Notes: a model not told the origin generated them from the letters alone. A stretch of 64,000 bases of DNA from Metallyticus violacea (GCA_030762175.1 CM060831.1:74402001-74466000), one strand, 5' to 3'; positions 46,691 through 58,452 are shown, counted from the stretch's first letter. Made by a program: numbers and translations.

Positions 46691-48869
46691 CCTAAATGTT
46701 AATATATATTCCAATCAATAAATAATTCCTGAAAAAGTCTCACTTTCATTTGGACAAAGCACATATATTTTTATTCTAACCTTGAGCCCAGTAGCAGAAA
46801 TGCACTCGACTATATTTGAACCGCTCAGAGAATGTCGTGACAATGAGTGCTGTGACAGGTCATCACACCCACGCATACCCGAGAGTGAACTATTTATATA
46901 ATTTAAATAGTAATAAATATTAAATATTATATAGTCTGTAGTTTCATGTAACACGAAAACGTATTCATGGTTATCTGGACTCTATGATAATAGGGAAATG
47001 GCTGACTTTTGTAATCTTTTGTGCCCTCTTTTACTGATAATGGCTAGAGTAATGGATCTCTCTATCGTGACAAAAAACTAAGTGCGTGCAGGTGTCCGAA
47101 AAATAGGTCCTTTATATCTTAGTTGATGAAGATGCTCCGCAATTCATTAAAGTTTATGGGAGAACAGGTGCTGGCGATGATGTCATTACATCGGCTGATC
47201 ACGAGTTACACAATGAGGAGTCAAAGAGTTGATGGATTTAAAGTGAGCACGTTTGGGAGCACCAGAGCTCACCAAAAATATTTAACTATTTTGAAGGCTC
47301 AGACTCCGTGGGTGCTATGCTGTGACCCACGTGAGTTCTTGTAACCACGTGGGGATACTTTTTTATTTAGTATATAAGGGGAAACAACTTTACAAAAGCA
47401 CGTTTTTTTATTACCAGCATCGCGTTATCATAAAAGTAGACGCTTCACTAGATCGTAGTTCCAGACAGTAGAGGGCACTCTCCAGAAGGCATCTCCGGTC
47501 AGTACAGTTCAGTAATTACCAGAATTCAGTAGGAAAGTGAAAATCAAGAAACACACAATGCATTTGAAGGGCGGTTAATTAAATTCCAAGCAGCGTTGAT
47601 GTCAAAGAGGCAATGGACCATGTGGCCGAAAAAAAGTGTCGTGTGAATAAACACCACCAGGCGTCGAATGAAGCAAGTTGTGTGATTTGAATCTCCTCCT
47701 TCCATCTCCTTCTCTGGCCTTAAAGGCACAAAAGGCGACTTCGGGTCCCTGAACACCCCTGAAGGACCCTCCGGTACATCCACCAACAACAATATCTACA
47801 GCATATAACAGCTTCACAGTGAAACAAATATACAGCTATTGCAATGTATTTTTCTTTTGAAAGGTTTTGTAGACTATGGTAAGGTTCAAAGCTGTGTATA
47901 CATCATAACCTCCCCATATATTGTTCTGTAGATAATCCAGCATTTACAACAGCTACGTCCAACAATGTTATAAAGAGAGCGCAGTAACATTATTTTCAAG
48001 GAATTAAAGTGACATATCCCTGCTAACTAATAATGGTGGTTCATCCACCCATGTTTTTACTGCAGTGTTTTATGACCAGCGGTTGTTGTTGCTTGCATTT
48101 GACTTTTTTTTAAATGTGTTTTTCCAGATTTCGATCTAGTTTTATAAGATAAGTCAGCGTTTTCTTTAATTACTTCATGGTTTAGAAACCAAATTTTCCT
48201 CCCACATTTGCTATCCTATAACTTTATCCTTATTCTGCTTTTAGTACTTAGAAAGTCCGACTCCTATCGATTAGCAAATATACAATCATTTATAATATAC
48301 AGTTTTCTTGGTGTAACCTCTTTTAAGTATGTCATATACCATCTCTCTAGAAGCAAGAAGTAATAGTGATATGGTATTATCACAGCCCCGAAAGAGCACC
48401 GGCTTATTTTCTCATTTTTCCTGCAGCTAAAATGGCTGGACACTAAGGACGTACTCCAATCCTAAGTCTTATATATATATTACATCGTGCGTTCTAATCA
48501 AAAGGAATTTGGGATAAATTACATGGTATAATTAACTGACTTTCATCGCTACTACTGCAGATCTTTTTAATGGTATTACAATGAGAATGTGTTACCGCTG
48601 GACGCCGATGAGCCGGCCTGAACAGCTGAGGCTGCACCATTCCTATCCGCACTACTCCCGGCAAACTGCGTCACTTTTCTAAGCCAAATCATGCACATTT
48701 TCGTTATGCACATGCGCAAGGTTTATTTTCTTTTCACATACAGCCAGATACCAACCTTTACCCAAATAACTTCGACAATGTTTTGTCGGGGCACATATTA
48801 CCCCATTGTTAAAGCATAGTTTTTATTATTAAGCCCCCCATATGCCACAGTATTAAAATTGAAATGGAT
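46691..48869. other. Mostly unrecognised
   Basis: A GC-richer segment at 47540-47820 gives overlapping reverse frames (82 and 71 codons) of unknown content. Near 47124-47235 a short frame reads LVDEDAPQFIKVYGRTGAG, coherent but too short to assign. The rest is AT-rich without features. Confidence 0.4.
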
Positions 48870-49690
48870 GATTAGCACAAGTAATATCACTAGAGGGTCT
48901 GAAATTGCCGATAAATTCACGAACATAGTGAATGAATTTATCTGGAAAGCTCAGACTCTCGAGTGATATTTATTAGGAGTATTTCACGAATAAGAATTTA
49001 AATATAATTCCTCTAAACTTGGCTTACAAAATTGTAATAATTGTATTTTTGTACTTAACCGTTTCAAGCAATCTTGCGATAGAAGAGTGTCGATTATCAG
49101 TAATGCCAATGGAAAAAAGCAAAATAGGAATTTAGAACTATTTCATGAATAGAATAAGAATATATATATTTGGAATTTGTGTACAAAACATTAACACTTG
49201 TTATACTCATGAATTTTTCTATTCTATTTAGAAACCGTGAGACTGTAATGAACAAAAGTCGACCATTACAATCTCTACCGTTCAATTTTCTAATACCAAA
49301 TAAGGGGAAAAATATAACATAGTGTCTATTTTTCTTTGCATTCTGTGGTTTGGGATTCTTAATAATTCCTAATTCCTAAAGATCAATTTGAACATTTGAC
49401 GTATTACCAAAATGCTTTGAAGAACACTCCATTTTGCGTTATGATTGTCGATTGTTCATGCTTTTAAGAATTCACCACCGCCTCTAGCAAAGTGGTCAGT
49501 GATGCGTGTTCAGAAATTATATAGTGGAGGTATACAGTTGGCTACACTGACCACAAGGTAAGTGCACGTCGCGTGATAAAACAGATTTGATATTTTTTTT
49601 TTTTTTTTGATAATTTTACTCCGTAACTTGCTGTGATTGGCCAAAATTCAAAATTTTGTTTCCTTTCGTTTCGTTGGTTGATTCATATTC
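48870..49690 (-). repeat. Repeat family B, copy 3
   Basis: Reverse-strand copy of family B. The small stem is perfect here: GTGGTCAGTG at 49492-49501 and CACTGACCAC at 49545-49554 enclose a reverse-strand TATATAA (49517-49523 on the plus strand reads TTATATA). The terminal hairpin spans about 48882-48970 and keeps both arms. The CAATCACAG-type block lies near 49630-49640. No coding content was seen, and nothing was confirmed as a target duplication. Confidence 0.82.
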
Positions 49691-50023
49691 AAAATATCTA
49701 TATTACATTTCTAAAAATGCTGTACTTACATATAATAGAAAAATATTCACTGTTAAAAATACACACAGAGTTGTGTTGTACTCCAGTTCACTTATATTTA
49801 TACCAAGAAATAATACGGAAAGAAAATATTAAACAAAATTTTCTTACTATTACTAAGCATCAAGAGAGCATTGTTGCTAACGCATAATTATCCGTACACA
49901 AGTACTAGAAAGTCTGTTAAGAGATACAAATGTTTTATTTGCATGATGAATTCCCTTTCGGCGCAAAAAATCAAAGCTTCTTATACAAACATAATAAGAA
50001 AAAGTAATAACATTCTTTAACTG

Positions 50024-50165
50024 TTGCTGGTTCCGTATATTTACGGCATATAAGAAAACCTCAAGCATGACAGAAGAGGCATTTGAGCAAAATTTTTCGA
50101 TTGTTTCACGTATTGAATTGAATTGGACGCACATGTTAATGAGCGTCCGTGGATGACCCAAATCA
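50024..50165 (+). mobile_element. SINE-2 3' half, 5' truncated
   Basis: Starts inside the body at TGGTTCCGTATATTTACGGC and keeps AACCTCAAGCATGACAGAAG, TTGAGCAAAATTTTTCG and GAGCGTCCGTGGATGACC. The tRNA head is missing. Such 5' truncation is expected for target-primed reverse transcription. Confidence 0.8.
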
Positions 50166-50604
50166 ACAAATTTAATAGGTGCTGCAGTCATTTTCACTTT
50201 ACCAATATAACTTAATAAATATCACATTATTGCACTTTTTGAAAGATTATATTTTGCAAGCAAAATGCATGATTAATATACGGCAATAATGAATATTTTA
50301 ATGGATGACATTTATTTGAATTTAAGGGAATTTGTGCTCAAACACAAAATCATATATGAATTATCTTTGTTTTCAAAATAAATACATTAAAAATGTAGTA
50401 AAGTGAAAAAATAAAAAGGAAATATAAATTAATTTACAGCATTTAATTAATAATTATTGTTAAATTTCTATTCATTTTGAAAAATATTGTTTTACTTTTT
50501 TGTTGTCATAAATGCCTTAAAATTCAAGCATGTCTTTTAAGCTAGAAGTTATATTATCATATGCACACTAAACATTATTTTTATTTTCGAAAAATAAAAA
50601 AATA
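50166..50604. other. AT-rich stretch, nothing recognised
   Basis: No feature was seen. Confidence 0.5.
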
Positions 50605-50705
50605 AAACAATTCACGTATGGGTAGGATTAGAACTTTAGTAGCTGCCATTGGTAGACACCTGCTCTTAACCGCTCTGACTATTAGCGTATGTGTACCATG
50701 GAGAT
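50605..50705 (-). mobile_element. tRNA Ser/Leu-like remnant
   Basis: The reverse strand shows AGTCAGAGCGGTTAAGAGCA (A-box region of class II type) and, after an extended segment, AAAGTTCTAATCCTACCC (B-box-like with one mismatch). Stem pairing is poor, so it is a pseudo-tRNA or SINE head. Confidence 0.42.
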
Positions 50706-50959
50706 CTCGATGTGACTGGTGATGACAGAATGAGGCTAAAGGCTTTTAAGACAGCGTGCATTGCCTACACATTACATACACTTATTATGAGTAGTTTCTT
50801 ATATATACATAAATATGTATAACATGTGTATACATATGCATATACATATACACATACAACCCTTGCCTGTGAGTCCCTTTTCCCGCCCTACCAACTTTCC
50901 CTCTGTTAAACTTCCGACTACTCATGACTTCCCTCTGTTCTCTATTATGAAACGGTTTA

Positions 50960-52195
50960 ATCGACCCCAACAATTATGAAACTGTTTATTTGTGGTCCCA
51001 CGTTGGCGGCAAACAATGAAGCTGTTCAGCTCTGGCTATGTGCCTCGGGTTGGGCATCAATTTCGAGTGGTCTCACGTTGTGATGCCAACTTTGAAGTGG
51101 TTTTGTAGATTGATTATTGCTCACTTCGATGCTGTTGCCCACGCTTTAATAACAACACTTTCTCATGGTGAATTCTGCTATTTTATTGACTCGTACTGAA
51201 CAGGACTGTGAGAGGATTTCAATAGTGTAAATAAGCACGCGATGCCACATAATATATATATATATGTATATATAGGTACTTTATTATGTCCAAATCTTTT
51301 GCGTCCTCTGGTGCTTTGCGTACGATATACTTAGTTACGCCGATACAAACTTAGTTGCCGCGTGTAAAACTTAACAGATGAGTGTCGCGGCGTGTGAAAC
51401 TGAAAACTGCCTAACTGATATATCAGAACTGTGTGCTCGCGTCCGAAGTAGAACTTATTTGCGCCTGAGAACTGCAACTGAGTTTTGTCTCATCGCGTCT
51501 GTAATTTGGGTCTCGGCGTGTGTAAAACTTCTAACTGAGCAAAAACTGCGTGTATATTGCCGCGTGTTAAACTTGAACTTGAAACTGAGTTTGCTTGCCT
51601 CAGAAACGTGAACTTCCAACTGCATATGCGAGCCCCTTAACTGAGTCGAACTGAATGCCAGGCCGAGCAACCTCTTTCTTACATATTAAATTCAAATCAA
51701 GTATCGTTGGTTTTAACGATGCCACGGCATGGGATCACAAAGGCAGCGTAATTTTTGCGCCTATCTTTCAAAGTTCCAACATACATTTTCCATTGGCTGG
51801 TTTAAATTCACGCATCCCATCCCCCGCTTTTTGAAAGTTTAAAACATTTTGTTAGCATTAGCTAGTTTAAACGTTAACAATACAACGCCTGTGGGGTTCA
51901 GAGACCTTAATGAGTTTAAAAATCCTGAAGGTTTTTATTAGCCTTCCAAAGGCTGTCATTTTATAAACGAAAGGGGCTTCACACGTGAACCTCAGGTTTC
52001 TCCCTATTGTGTAGTTTTATTACCTTATAGGCCTTCTAAGCCTCCATAACAAAACATCAGAGGCTTTTTCTTTTGTACTATTCTTACATTGAAGTTGAAG
52101 TTAAAACTTATGACACACATATATACATAATATTTATATTACTAATTATAATGCCAAAATATGATTGGGATTGCATAAATACACATTAAAATTAT
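50960..52195. repeat. Repeat family A, copy 2
   Basis: Collinear with 18640-19720 over about 1.1 kb (GTTGCCCACGCTT at 51134, GCGTCCTCTG at 51301, TTGGCTGGTT near 51793, TATTACTAATTATAATG near 52137). To the left it carries related segments that, read on the reverse strand, contain TGGCATCACAACGTGAGACC and a less conserved partner near 50995. These look like primer-binding-site motifs of LTR retrotransposons. An array of AACTGAGT/GCGTGTAAAACTT words fills 51360-51660. No gag or pol frame was found, so LTR identity is inference. Confidence 0.65.
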
Positions 52196-52430
52196 ATTTC
52201 AGTGGGGGTGGATAGGAGGAACTGTTGCAATTGCTATTAGCCTCCTTTGTTGGATCCTTGCCAAAAGTATTAGCTATTCTGCATGTATCTTTGCATGCAT
52301 CATCACTTCCACAGGTATTCAAACATCTATTGAAAGAATTCATACATTTTGGTGGTGTTACTTTCTTAACAGCTGTTTCCTTGTACTCAGCTAAAATATC
52401 CCTTCAGATATCGCTTTCTCCACTTAGTCC
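52146..52430 (-). CDS. Cysteine-rich open frame, unrecognised
   Basis: The reverse frame is open from about 52410 and carries an in-frame ATG at 52343. It reads ILAEYKETAVKKVTPPK, then a cysteine cluster with spacing C-x6-C-x3-C-x5-C-x3-C within CMNSFNRCLNTCGSDDACKD, then IANTFGKDPTKEANSNCNSS. The pair of C-x3-C motifs separated by five residues suggests a disulfide-linked helical hairpin. A TGA interrupts the frame just upstream and no signal peptide is present, so this would be an internal exon or a decayed gene. An AG with a pyrimidine-rich lead (CCTTTTCAG) lies near 52452. The right edge of repeat family A overlaps its 3' end. Function unknown. Confidence 0.3.
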
Positions 52431-54639
52431 ATACTAGAGATTCAGCACTCCTGAAAAGGTTTGCCAAAGATACAACACCGAATTTGATCACAACATATTC
52501 CAAACATTTTTATTGTCTCAAAAATAAATGAACTTAGCAGTTATTACCAATTGGAGAATTTAATATGGCAGCATAAAGTTAAGTGAAATTTAGCAAGGCA
52601 TCAGATGAGTAGATTTATGGACTCTGTGAGAAAAAAAAAACGTTGTAGCGTATTAAAGTCGTATTCTTCAAAGGAAAAGAAGCAATGATAAAGACATAAG
52701 GTAGCACCAGAGGAGAGGAGCATAAATCGGAAGTCATGCAAATATATTAATATTTTCCTATTTTTTGTTTTCTATTTTTTTCTTTCTACAAAATGCTCTT
52801 TGCGTGGCAATCGTTGTTATAGAACAACGAAATGTTAAGTACACAAAATCACAAAATTGCCCTGGGTTTTATTGGGATTCCTTTTTATAAAATATAATAT
52901 CATGGTTTGTTTTATTTAAAAATTCATAAACATATCTGTCGCATATAGATTTAAATCTAAAGAAAATTAAAAAGTATGTGTATGTTGAAATTTTTGGCAA
53001 AATATGAGATGAGAAAATTAATATTTTTCTCAAGAGTTTTGCGGTAACCTGATTTAAAAACTATGTTGTATAATTATCAAAAATTCACTTATGGATATTT
53101 TTCATGTTTTTTTAATGAACTTAATATATTTTTCTTTCTATTTTATTACAAAAGTGTGTGCTATTTCTATGTATCTTAAATGTTAACATAATATGAGAAT
53201 ATAGATTTCTACCTTTTTAAAAAAACAAGTAAATTAAACAAATAAGTACCTAAATGATAACTGCTTATTTCTTTTTATCCTGATTTGTTTTTTCAAAGGT
53301 TCCTTAAGTTTTATTTCTGATTCACATTTATTTTCCAGTGTTCCTTTTCTAATTTTGCTTTTTCTTTTATCTATTCCTAAGCATTCTTAATAATTTATAG
53401 AAAAAAGGTTTCTATCATGCTGTTTTCACAATTTTATCAATTCTGCATATGTTCAAAATGCCTTTGAATTAAGTTAAGATGATTGTTTAATTGTTTACTG
53501 AGAATAATGAGAATAATTAGGGCTTAAGTTCATATGAGCGAGTAATAATGAATATTTTCGAACATCTTTAAACTTGTTCTTAGGACATTTTGAAAAGGTA
53601 CATAATTCTCAAAAAAATGCAACCTTTCCTTCAACTTTTGACAACGGGAAACTTGGAAACTAAACTATGTAAAGATACGTTTGGAACAGAATAAAGTCCT
53701 ATCTTTATGCAAAATTGAGAATAAGCCAAAAGTCTATTTTCTATATTTGTCATTTTCTAGCATGTCTGAGCTGCAAACTTATATTGCGGTTTTGAGGTTA
53801 TCCTATCTTGTCAGTGCAAGACGAACGCTCACTGTGTATTGCTTCCCTTTGGTAATGCATGTAGATCAATATATATACACACTGTACATCTTCCTGTGTG
53901 TCAGCAGCAAATCCAATACATCTGCGGCTATACTAGCCATCAATATCCAAGCAGGAGCCCTACAGCTGCTACTGAACGCCTCGCAAGTTCCCTTCTGGTA
54001 ACCGATGAGCCCAGCCATTTCCAAGGATTTCGTATTTAAGTGATCGATAGCCACATTAATCTTGTACGTTCTTATATTTCATTTTGCATCATCTTTCATG
54101 CCACTGCTAATATTTCAGCATTTCTGACGACCTGATTGGATTGCATAAAGCCTTTATATATTTAAATTGCGAGCGTCTAAATTTCAGTGCACTGCTGGGT
54201 AAAATAGATGTGACAATGTTTTTCTGCCCTTTAATGAAAGCGTTAAAGTTATAACGAAAGTCATAACGCTTAGTGAAGAATGTAAATAAAACTATATGAA
54301 CAATTTTGGCAATATGACTAAGATAATTTATTTTTTCCCTATTATTTTAGGAAAGATATCTGACAAATTCAAAATGTTGCCAATCGCTTACATTTTATTA
54401 TGAGATTTGGTAAAAATATCGAATATATTCACAAACACACATCGACAATTTAAATTCCGTGAATGGAAATATTTTATAAAAAAGGTATCGTTATTTTAAT
54501 TTGCTATTTAACAATTTATAAAGTAATCCTTGAAATGAACACTATCAAATAATGCTAAAATTGAAACATTAGAAAAGTAGTTCATAATGGAAAAAAATAA
54601 CTTTTTTTTTAAATACGACACGTTCAGGTATTGGGCAAA
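52431..54639. other. AT-rich stretch with one coherent frame near 53866-54090
   Basis: On the reverse strand an open frame of about 66 codons reads EMAGLIGYQKGTCEAFSSSC and AWILMASIAADVLDLLLTHR. On the forward strand a 106-codon frame overlaps it. Neither is recognised. The remainder shows nothing. Confidence 0.35.
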
Positions 54640-54796
54640 ATAATGCAAAAACTTACCTTATATGCTGCAATATGACTTTGATAATATCCTCAATGCTCCT
54701 GCTCCTGTAAAATAATTCATACAAATTCTGAATTGTGGTCAGTGGAATTCTGTACCATTCTATTTTCTTGAGATTTACTGCGCAGGTTACGGAAAT

Positions 54797-54828
<32 letters not shown>

Positions 54829-55111
54829 GCCAATACAGGACATAAGGACTCTATAATAATCAAATCCGGCAATTGTGCAGGCCTAGGTAGTGTATAATTT
54901 CCTTCTCCTGCACCTCAAACTAGTTGAATAATTTCTACTGTATGAATGGGAGCGTTATCATTTTGGAAAATGTCATCCCTTGCTGGGAAAAATGTTGTGC
55001 TGTTGAATGAACGTGGTTTCACACCTTAGTAGTTGCCCATTCTTACAATGAGACAATAGAACCCACTGAAAACCATGATATGACCGCCCAAACCATGACA
55101 GAACCTACAAC

Positions 55112-55402
55112 CTGGTGGTGTAGTGGTAACCACGCTTGCCTTATAAACCCAAGATCGCGGGTTCAAACCCGGCCAGGATCGATCGATGTTTTCGGGCGTA
55201 AAAATCCTAAGTATGGCTTCCTTCGGAAGGGAAGTAAAGCCGTGGGTCCCGTGTCGTACATTTACGGCACGAAAAAGAACCTCAAGCCTGAAAGAAGAGG
55301 CCTCTGAGCAAAATTTCTCTGCCGTTTCTCGCCATGAATTGAATGGGACGCTGATGACCTGTGGTGTTAACGAGCGTCCGTAAATAAATCAAATCAAACA
55401 AA
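55112..55402 (+). mobile_element. SINE-2 copy inserted in the Tc1-like gene
   Basis: The head CTGGTGGTGTAGTGGTAACC has a perfect A box, and the B box is GGTTCAAACCC. The full SINE-2 body and the TAAATAAATCAAATCAAAC tail are present. AACCTACAAC at 55102-55111 and AACCTCCAAC at 55403-55412 form a 10-bp target duplication with one mismatch. Removing the SINE joins KRVGG to SVMVW in the surrounding transposase, confirming the insertion point. Confidence 0.94.
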
Positions 55403-55460
55403 AACCTCCAACACGCTTCTCTATTGGAAGAAGTATCTGCCTCTACCGGAGTTCTATATA

Positions 55461-56520
55461 CAGAGTTATTCTAAATGATTGTCAGGGGTTCATGAAAAAC
55501 TCTATTCGCAGAGGGTACGCACAATTTGTGGATCCAGGTTGTTTGTGCAAAGGGAAAAGCAGTGGGCGTCCCGTTGTGTCAGAAATGGATGTGAATCGGA
55601 TTAGGGACGTTTATCTCCGCAGTCCTAAGAAATCAACTACGAGATATAGCAGGGAACTGCATGTTCCTCAAACCACAGTATGGCGTGTGTTACGAAGGCG
55701 CCTAAAGGTAAAGCCATACCGCCTACAATTGCGTCAAGCTCTAACAGCCAATGACAAAAGTCCTACGTTTCAACTTTTGCATGGCACTGCAGGAACGTTT
55801 TGAAGAAGATGATGGTTTTCTTGACAGATAAGTTTTCAGTGACGAAGCTACTTTTCATGTGAATGGAAAGATGAGCAAGCAAAACGTTCGCATTTGGGGT
55901 ACAATGAACCCCCATTGATATGTGGAACATGTGTGAGACTCCCCTAAGGTGAATGTGTTCTGAGCCGTTTCAAACACAAAAGTTTTCTTCAGTGTACAGA
56001 CAGTGACAGGGCTGACTTACCTGGACATGCTGTTACCCCAGTTGAGTGAAGATAGAGACGATTACGTGCTGCAACAGGATGGTGCACCACCTTATTTCCA
56101 CAGGGAGGTCAGAACATTTTAAACCAAGAACTTCCATAACGATGGATGGGACGCGGAACGGAAGGTGATCTGATGCTCTTACCCTTTCCACCACATTCAC
56201 CAGATCTTACACCATGCGATTTCTTCTGTGGGGATATGTTAAATATCAGGTGTTTGTTCCTCTCTACCGGTGGATATTCAGGAACTGAAGCAGCGCATCC
56301 GAGCCGCCTTTGAAACCATCACCGTTGCCATGTTGACTGGTGTGTGGAAAGAGATGGACTATCGAGTGGATGTGTGTAGAGTTACAAAAGGCGCACATAT
56401 CGAGCATTTTAATGTGTGTAAAAACCTTTATGAGTTACAGTGCACAATAAAACAAGATTCATATTCCTACGTCAATTGCACAGTGAGTTATGAATTTTAG
56501 TAACCCCGACAATAACCCCA
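55461..56520 (+). pseudogene. Mariner-like element nested in the Tc1-like gene
   Basis: A Tc1/mariner-superfamily element of about 1.06 kb. The transposase reads RRGYAQFVDPGCLCKGKSSG, RSPKKSTTRYSRELHVPQTT and VWRVLRRRLKVKPYRLQLRQ (helix-turn-helix part). FSDEATFHVNG follows with the first D at 55841-55843, then TVTGLTYLDMLLPQL, LQQDGAPPYFHREVR with the second D at 56078-56080, SPDLTPCDFF with the third D at 56218-56220, and the family hallmark VDVCRVTKGAHIEHF near the C-terminus. About 50 N-terminal residues are missing between the left end and RRGYAQF, and stops and frameshifts interrupt the rest. TATA at 55457-55460 and 56521-56524 flank the element. The ends share GTTATT and GTC(A)GGGGTT as inverted repeats. 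Confidence 0.9.
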
Positions 56521-56990
56521 TATAAAGATGTTCAAAGGTGGGGAATGGTGTAACAGTTTATTCGTCGAACCATATTAAGTGTTTCCATTCGTTGGTAGTT
56601 CAGGTTTTGTATTTTATGCATTCTCCTGCAATATAAGACGTTTAGCAATAGCACATTTGTCAGTAATAATTTGATTATTCCGTTCCCTATGCACTTTAGC
56701 TGTTGCTGTGATGCATGTTGAGCTCAGCAATCAATTTAATTGCTGTGGCTTTCTTCTGAGTGTAGCCTATACTCCTTAATACTCTCATGCCCTTATCCAT
56801 CAGTTTCGACTTTCCCGTGAAATTTGTATGCTATTGTAGTTCTAGTCACCCTTATTAACTTTGCAACCATTGTTTCGGATGCATCAACAATTTGCCGTCA
56901 ATGGAAGTCTGTAAGATCTGGTAATGGTTCATCACTAGACAATGCGACAACGATTATAAGCTTGCTGATGGTTCAGGCCTATTCGTTTAT

Positions 56991-58085
56991 TGTGATAAAA
57001 ATTTAAAATTATTATTTTGGAAAGCTCAGCACAGAAAGTAAGCTATGTACTGAAAAAATTATAAAATAAATTTTAACTTCAAAACACATCTTTAAACACG
57101 TAAACATTCTCTATTTTGCAACTGCAGAGATTTTCCGTCAGTTATGAATAACACCAATTATACATCAAGCACAGAACTACAAGAAGCAACGGATTTAAGG
57201 TACGATCAGGGGTGAAATTTTGAAAGAAAAAAAAATTCAAGTTTTTTTGTTGCAAATAACTATTTGGATTTTTCTGCTTCATTTGGTACAAGTGAAATTA
57301 ATGAACAATTCAATTGTAAGTGCTTTTAATTACATAATGTGCTTTATGTGTCAAAGTACTTTTTAATATCCTGCACTATTGCATAAAAATGAAAATATCT
57401 CTGAAACCATTTGTTATAGAGAGCTGTCGTTTTATTTATTTTGAAGGTGAATTACTGTTTCAAATTTTAATAACATAATGGCTGATTGTGTGTTTAATTT
57501 TTAAAACAAATGGATAGTTTTGTATTTATTTCGAGTTTCACAAGCTGTGCACCTCAGCTTTCTTTCCTAAAAACACCTAATATCATGCCAAGGTCCACCC
57601 GCGTTTATAAAACATTAAAACAAAGGAAATATTTATATAATGATTGGCTTGAATATTTTAACTACAGTGTTGAGGGAAACTGCCTCCGGTAACATGTGTG
57701 GTGGTAATATTACTTTGTGTGAAGAGACAGGTGCAATAAATGGATTAGTATGTAAATTGACAATTAGTTGTATTAACTTTAACGTTATTTTATCGTAAGC
57801 GAAACATATATACCTTTTTCTCATAAACTAATGCAGATAGATTCATTGCTGAGCTCTAGTGTCAGGTAATTTGCATAAGAACTTATTTGTACATGAATAT
57901 TATTATTGTTTTATTTTTAAAACAAGCAATATTACAAAAATAATAACTTATTATTTTTATAAAGTAATCTCAAAACTTATGAAGTAATGACAAATAGGCA
58001 GTAAAAGTTTCACTGAGTATCTGTAATACATTCTGAGAAAAGGGCACATAAAAATGAACAATTTTACATTAGTTACATAGGCCTC
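56991..58085. other. AT-rich stretch, nothing recognised
   Basis: A 60-codon forward frame at 57510 and a 63-codon reverse frame at 57633 have unknown content. Confidence 0.45.
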
Positions 58086-58094
58086 TTACCTTAC

Positions 58095-58337
58095 CTTAAT
58101 ATCTATAGGGAGGAAATACACCATTCTTCCAAAACAGGCTTGGATATACAGACCAAAGGGAGAAGAGACAGTGTCAGACGTAGAAAGCGATGGAGTATTG
58201 AGCCGGAACGGGCCATGAAAATGATGGTGGAATGGGTCATCGCTATCGTATGCTTGAATACTTAAATAATCAGCGACTGGGGTGCGTTTTATTACTTTCT
58301 CTCCCTCTCTCACTTTGCACTGCCAGACTATCAACAT
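58095..58337 (-). CDS. Candidate first coding exon, product unrecognised
   Basis: The reverse frame starts with ATG at 58337 (MLIVWQCKVREGEKVIKR), runs 81 codons through DSDDPFHHHFHGPFRLN and YIQACFGRMVYFLPIDIK, and stops being exon-like exactly at GTAAGGTAAGAGG (58094 downward). That sequence is a consensus 5' splice site in phase 0, with a second GTAAG five bases later. The same frame is open upstream to about 58455, next to a TATA box. The region is less AT-rich than its surroundings. No domain is recognised; a His-rich segment and two Cys are the only notable features. On the opposite strand a frame with DSVRRRKRWSIEPERA is also open, so the coding strand is not certain. Confidence 0.35.
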
Positions 58338-58445
58338 AAGATCATATCTGGAACAGTCAAGATCTCTAAACAACCACAATGAGTAGTAAACCTTAACTGT
58401 ACTAGAGAACGTATAGAGGCTCGTTGGACGAGATTGCTGCGAGTT

Positions 58446-58452
58446 TTATATA
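58446..58452 (-). promoter_or_regulatory. TATA box upstream of the candidate first exon
   Basis: The reverse strand reads GCTTTATATAAAACTC, a full TATA consensus. It lies about 110 bases upstream of the candidate ATG at 58337 on the same strand, a normal distance for a short 5' UTR. TATA-like words are frequent in AT-rich DNA, so it counts only together with the exon. Confidence 0.3.

Larger units (their letters stand above)
54640..56990 (-). pseudogene. Tc1-like transposase gene broken by two insertions
   Basis: The reverse-strand text follows Tc1-type transposase order in three blocks. Right block (56521-56990): LSSDEPLPDLTDFH and RQIVDASETMVAKLIRVTRT (first helix-turn-helix), IKLIAELNMHHSNS, then NEWKHLIWFDE with the first catalytic D (codon at 56564-56566). 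Middle block (55403-55456): ILLPIEKRVGG. Left block (54640-55111): GSVMVWAVISWFSVGSIVSL, NDNAPIHTVEIIQ with the second D (54957-54959), PDLIIIES with the third acidic residue as E (54849-54851), and EWYRIPLTTIQNLYELF. The DD-E triad and the GGSVMVW and DNAPIHT signatures identify the Tc1 branch. A mariner-like element sits at 55461-56520 and a SINE-2 at 55112-55402. A 27-base T run at 54802-54828 adds a further interruption. Frameshifts and stops confirm that it is dead. Confidence 0.85.

Noticed and set aside
54802..54828. Poly(A) tail of a reverse-strand retrocopy
   Set aside because: The T run lies inside the Tc1-like transposase text, which continues on both sides, so it is an expansion or small insertion and not the end of a retrocopy.
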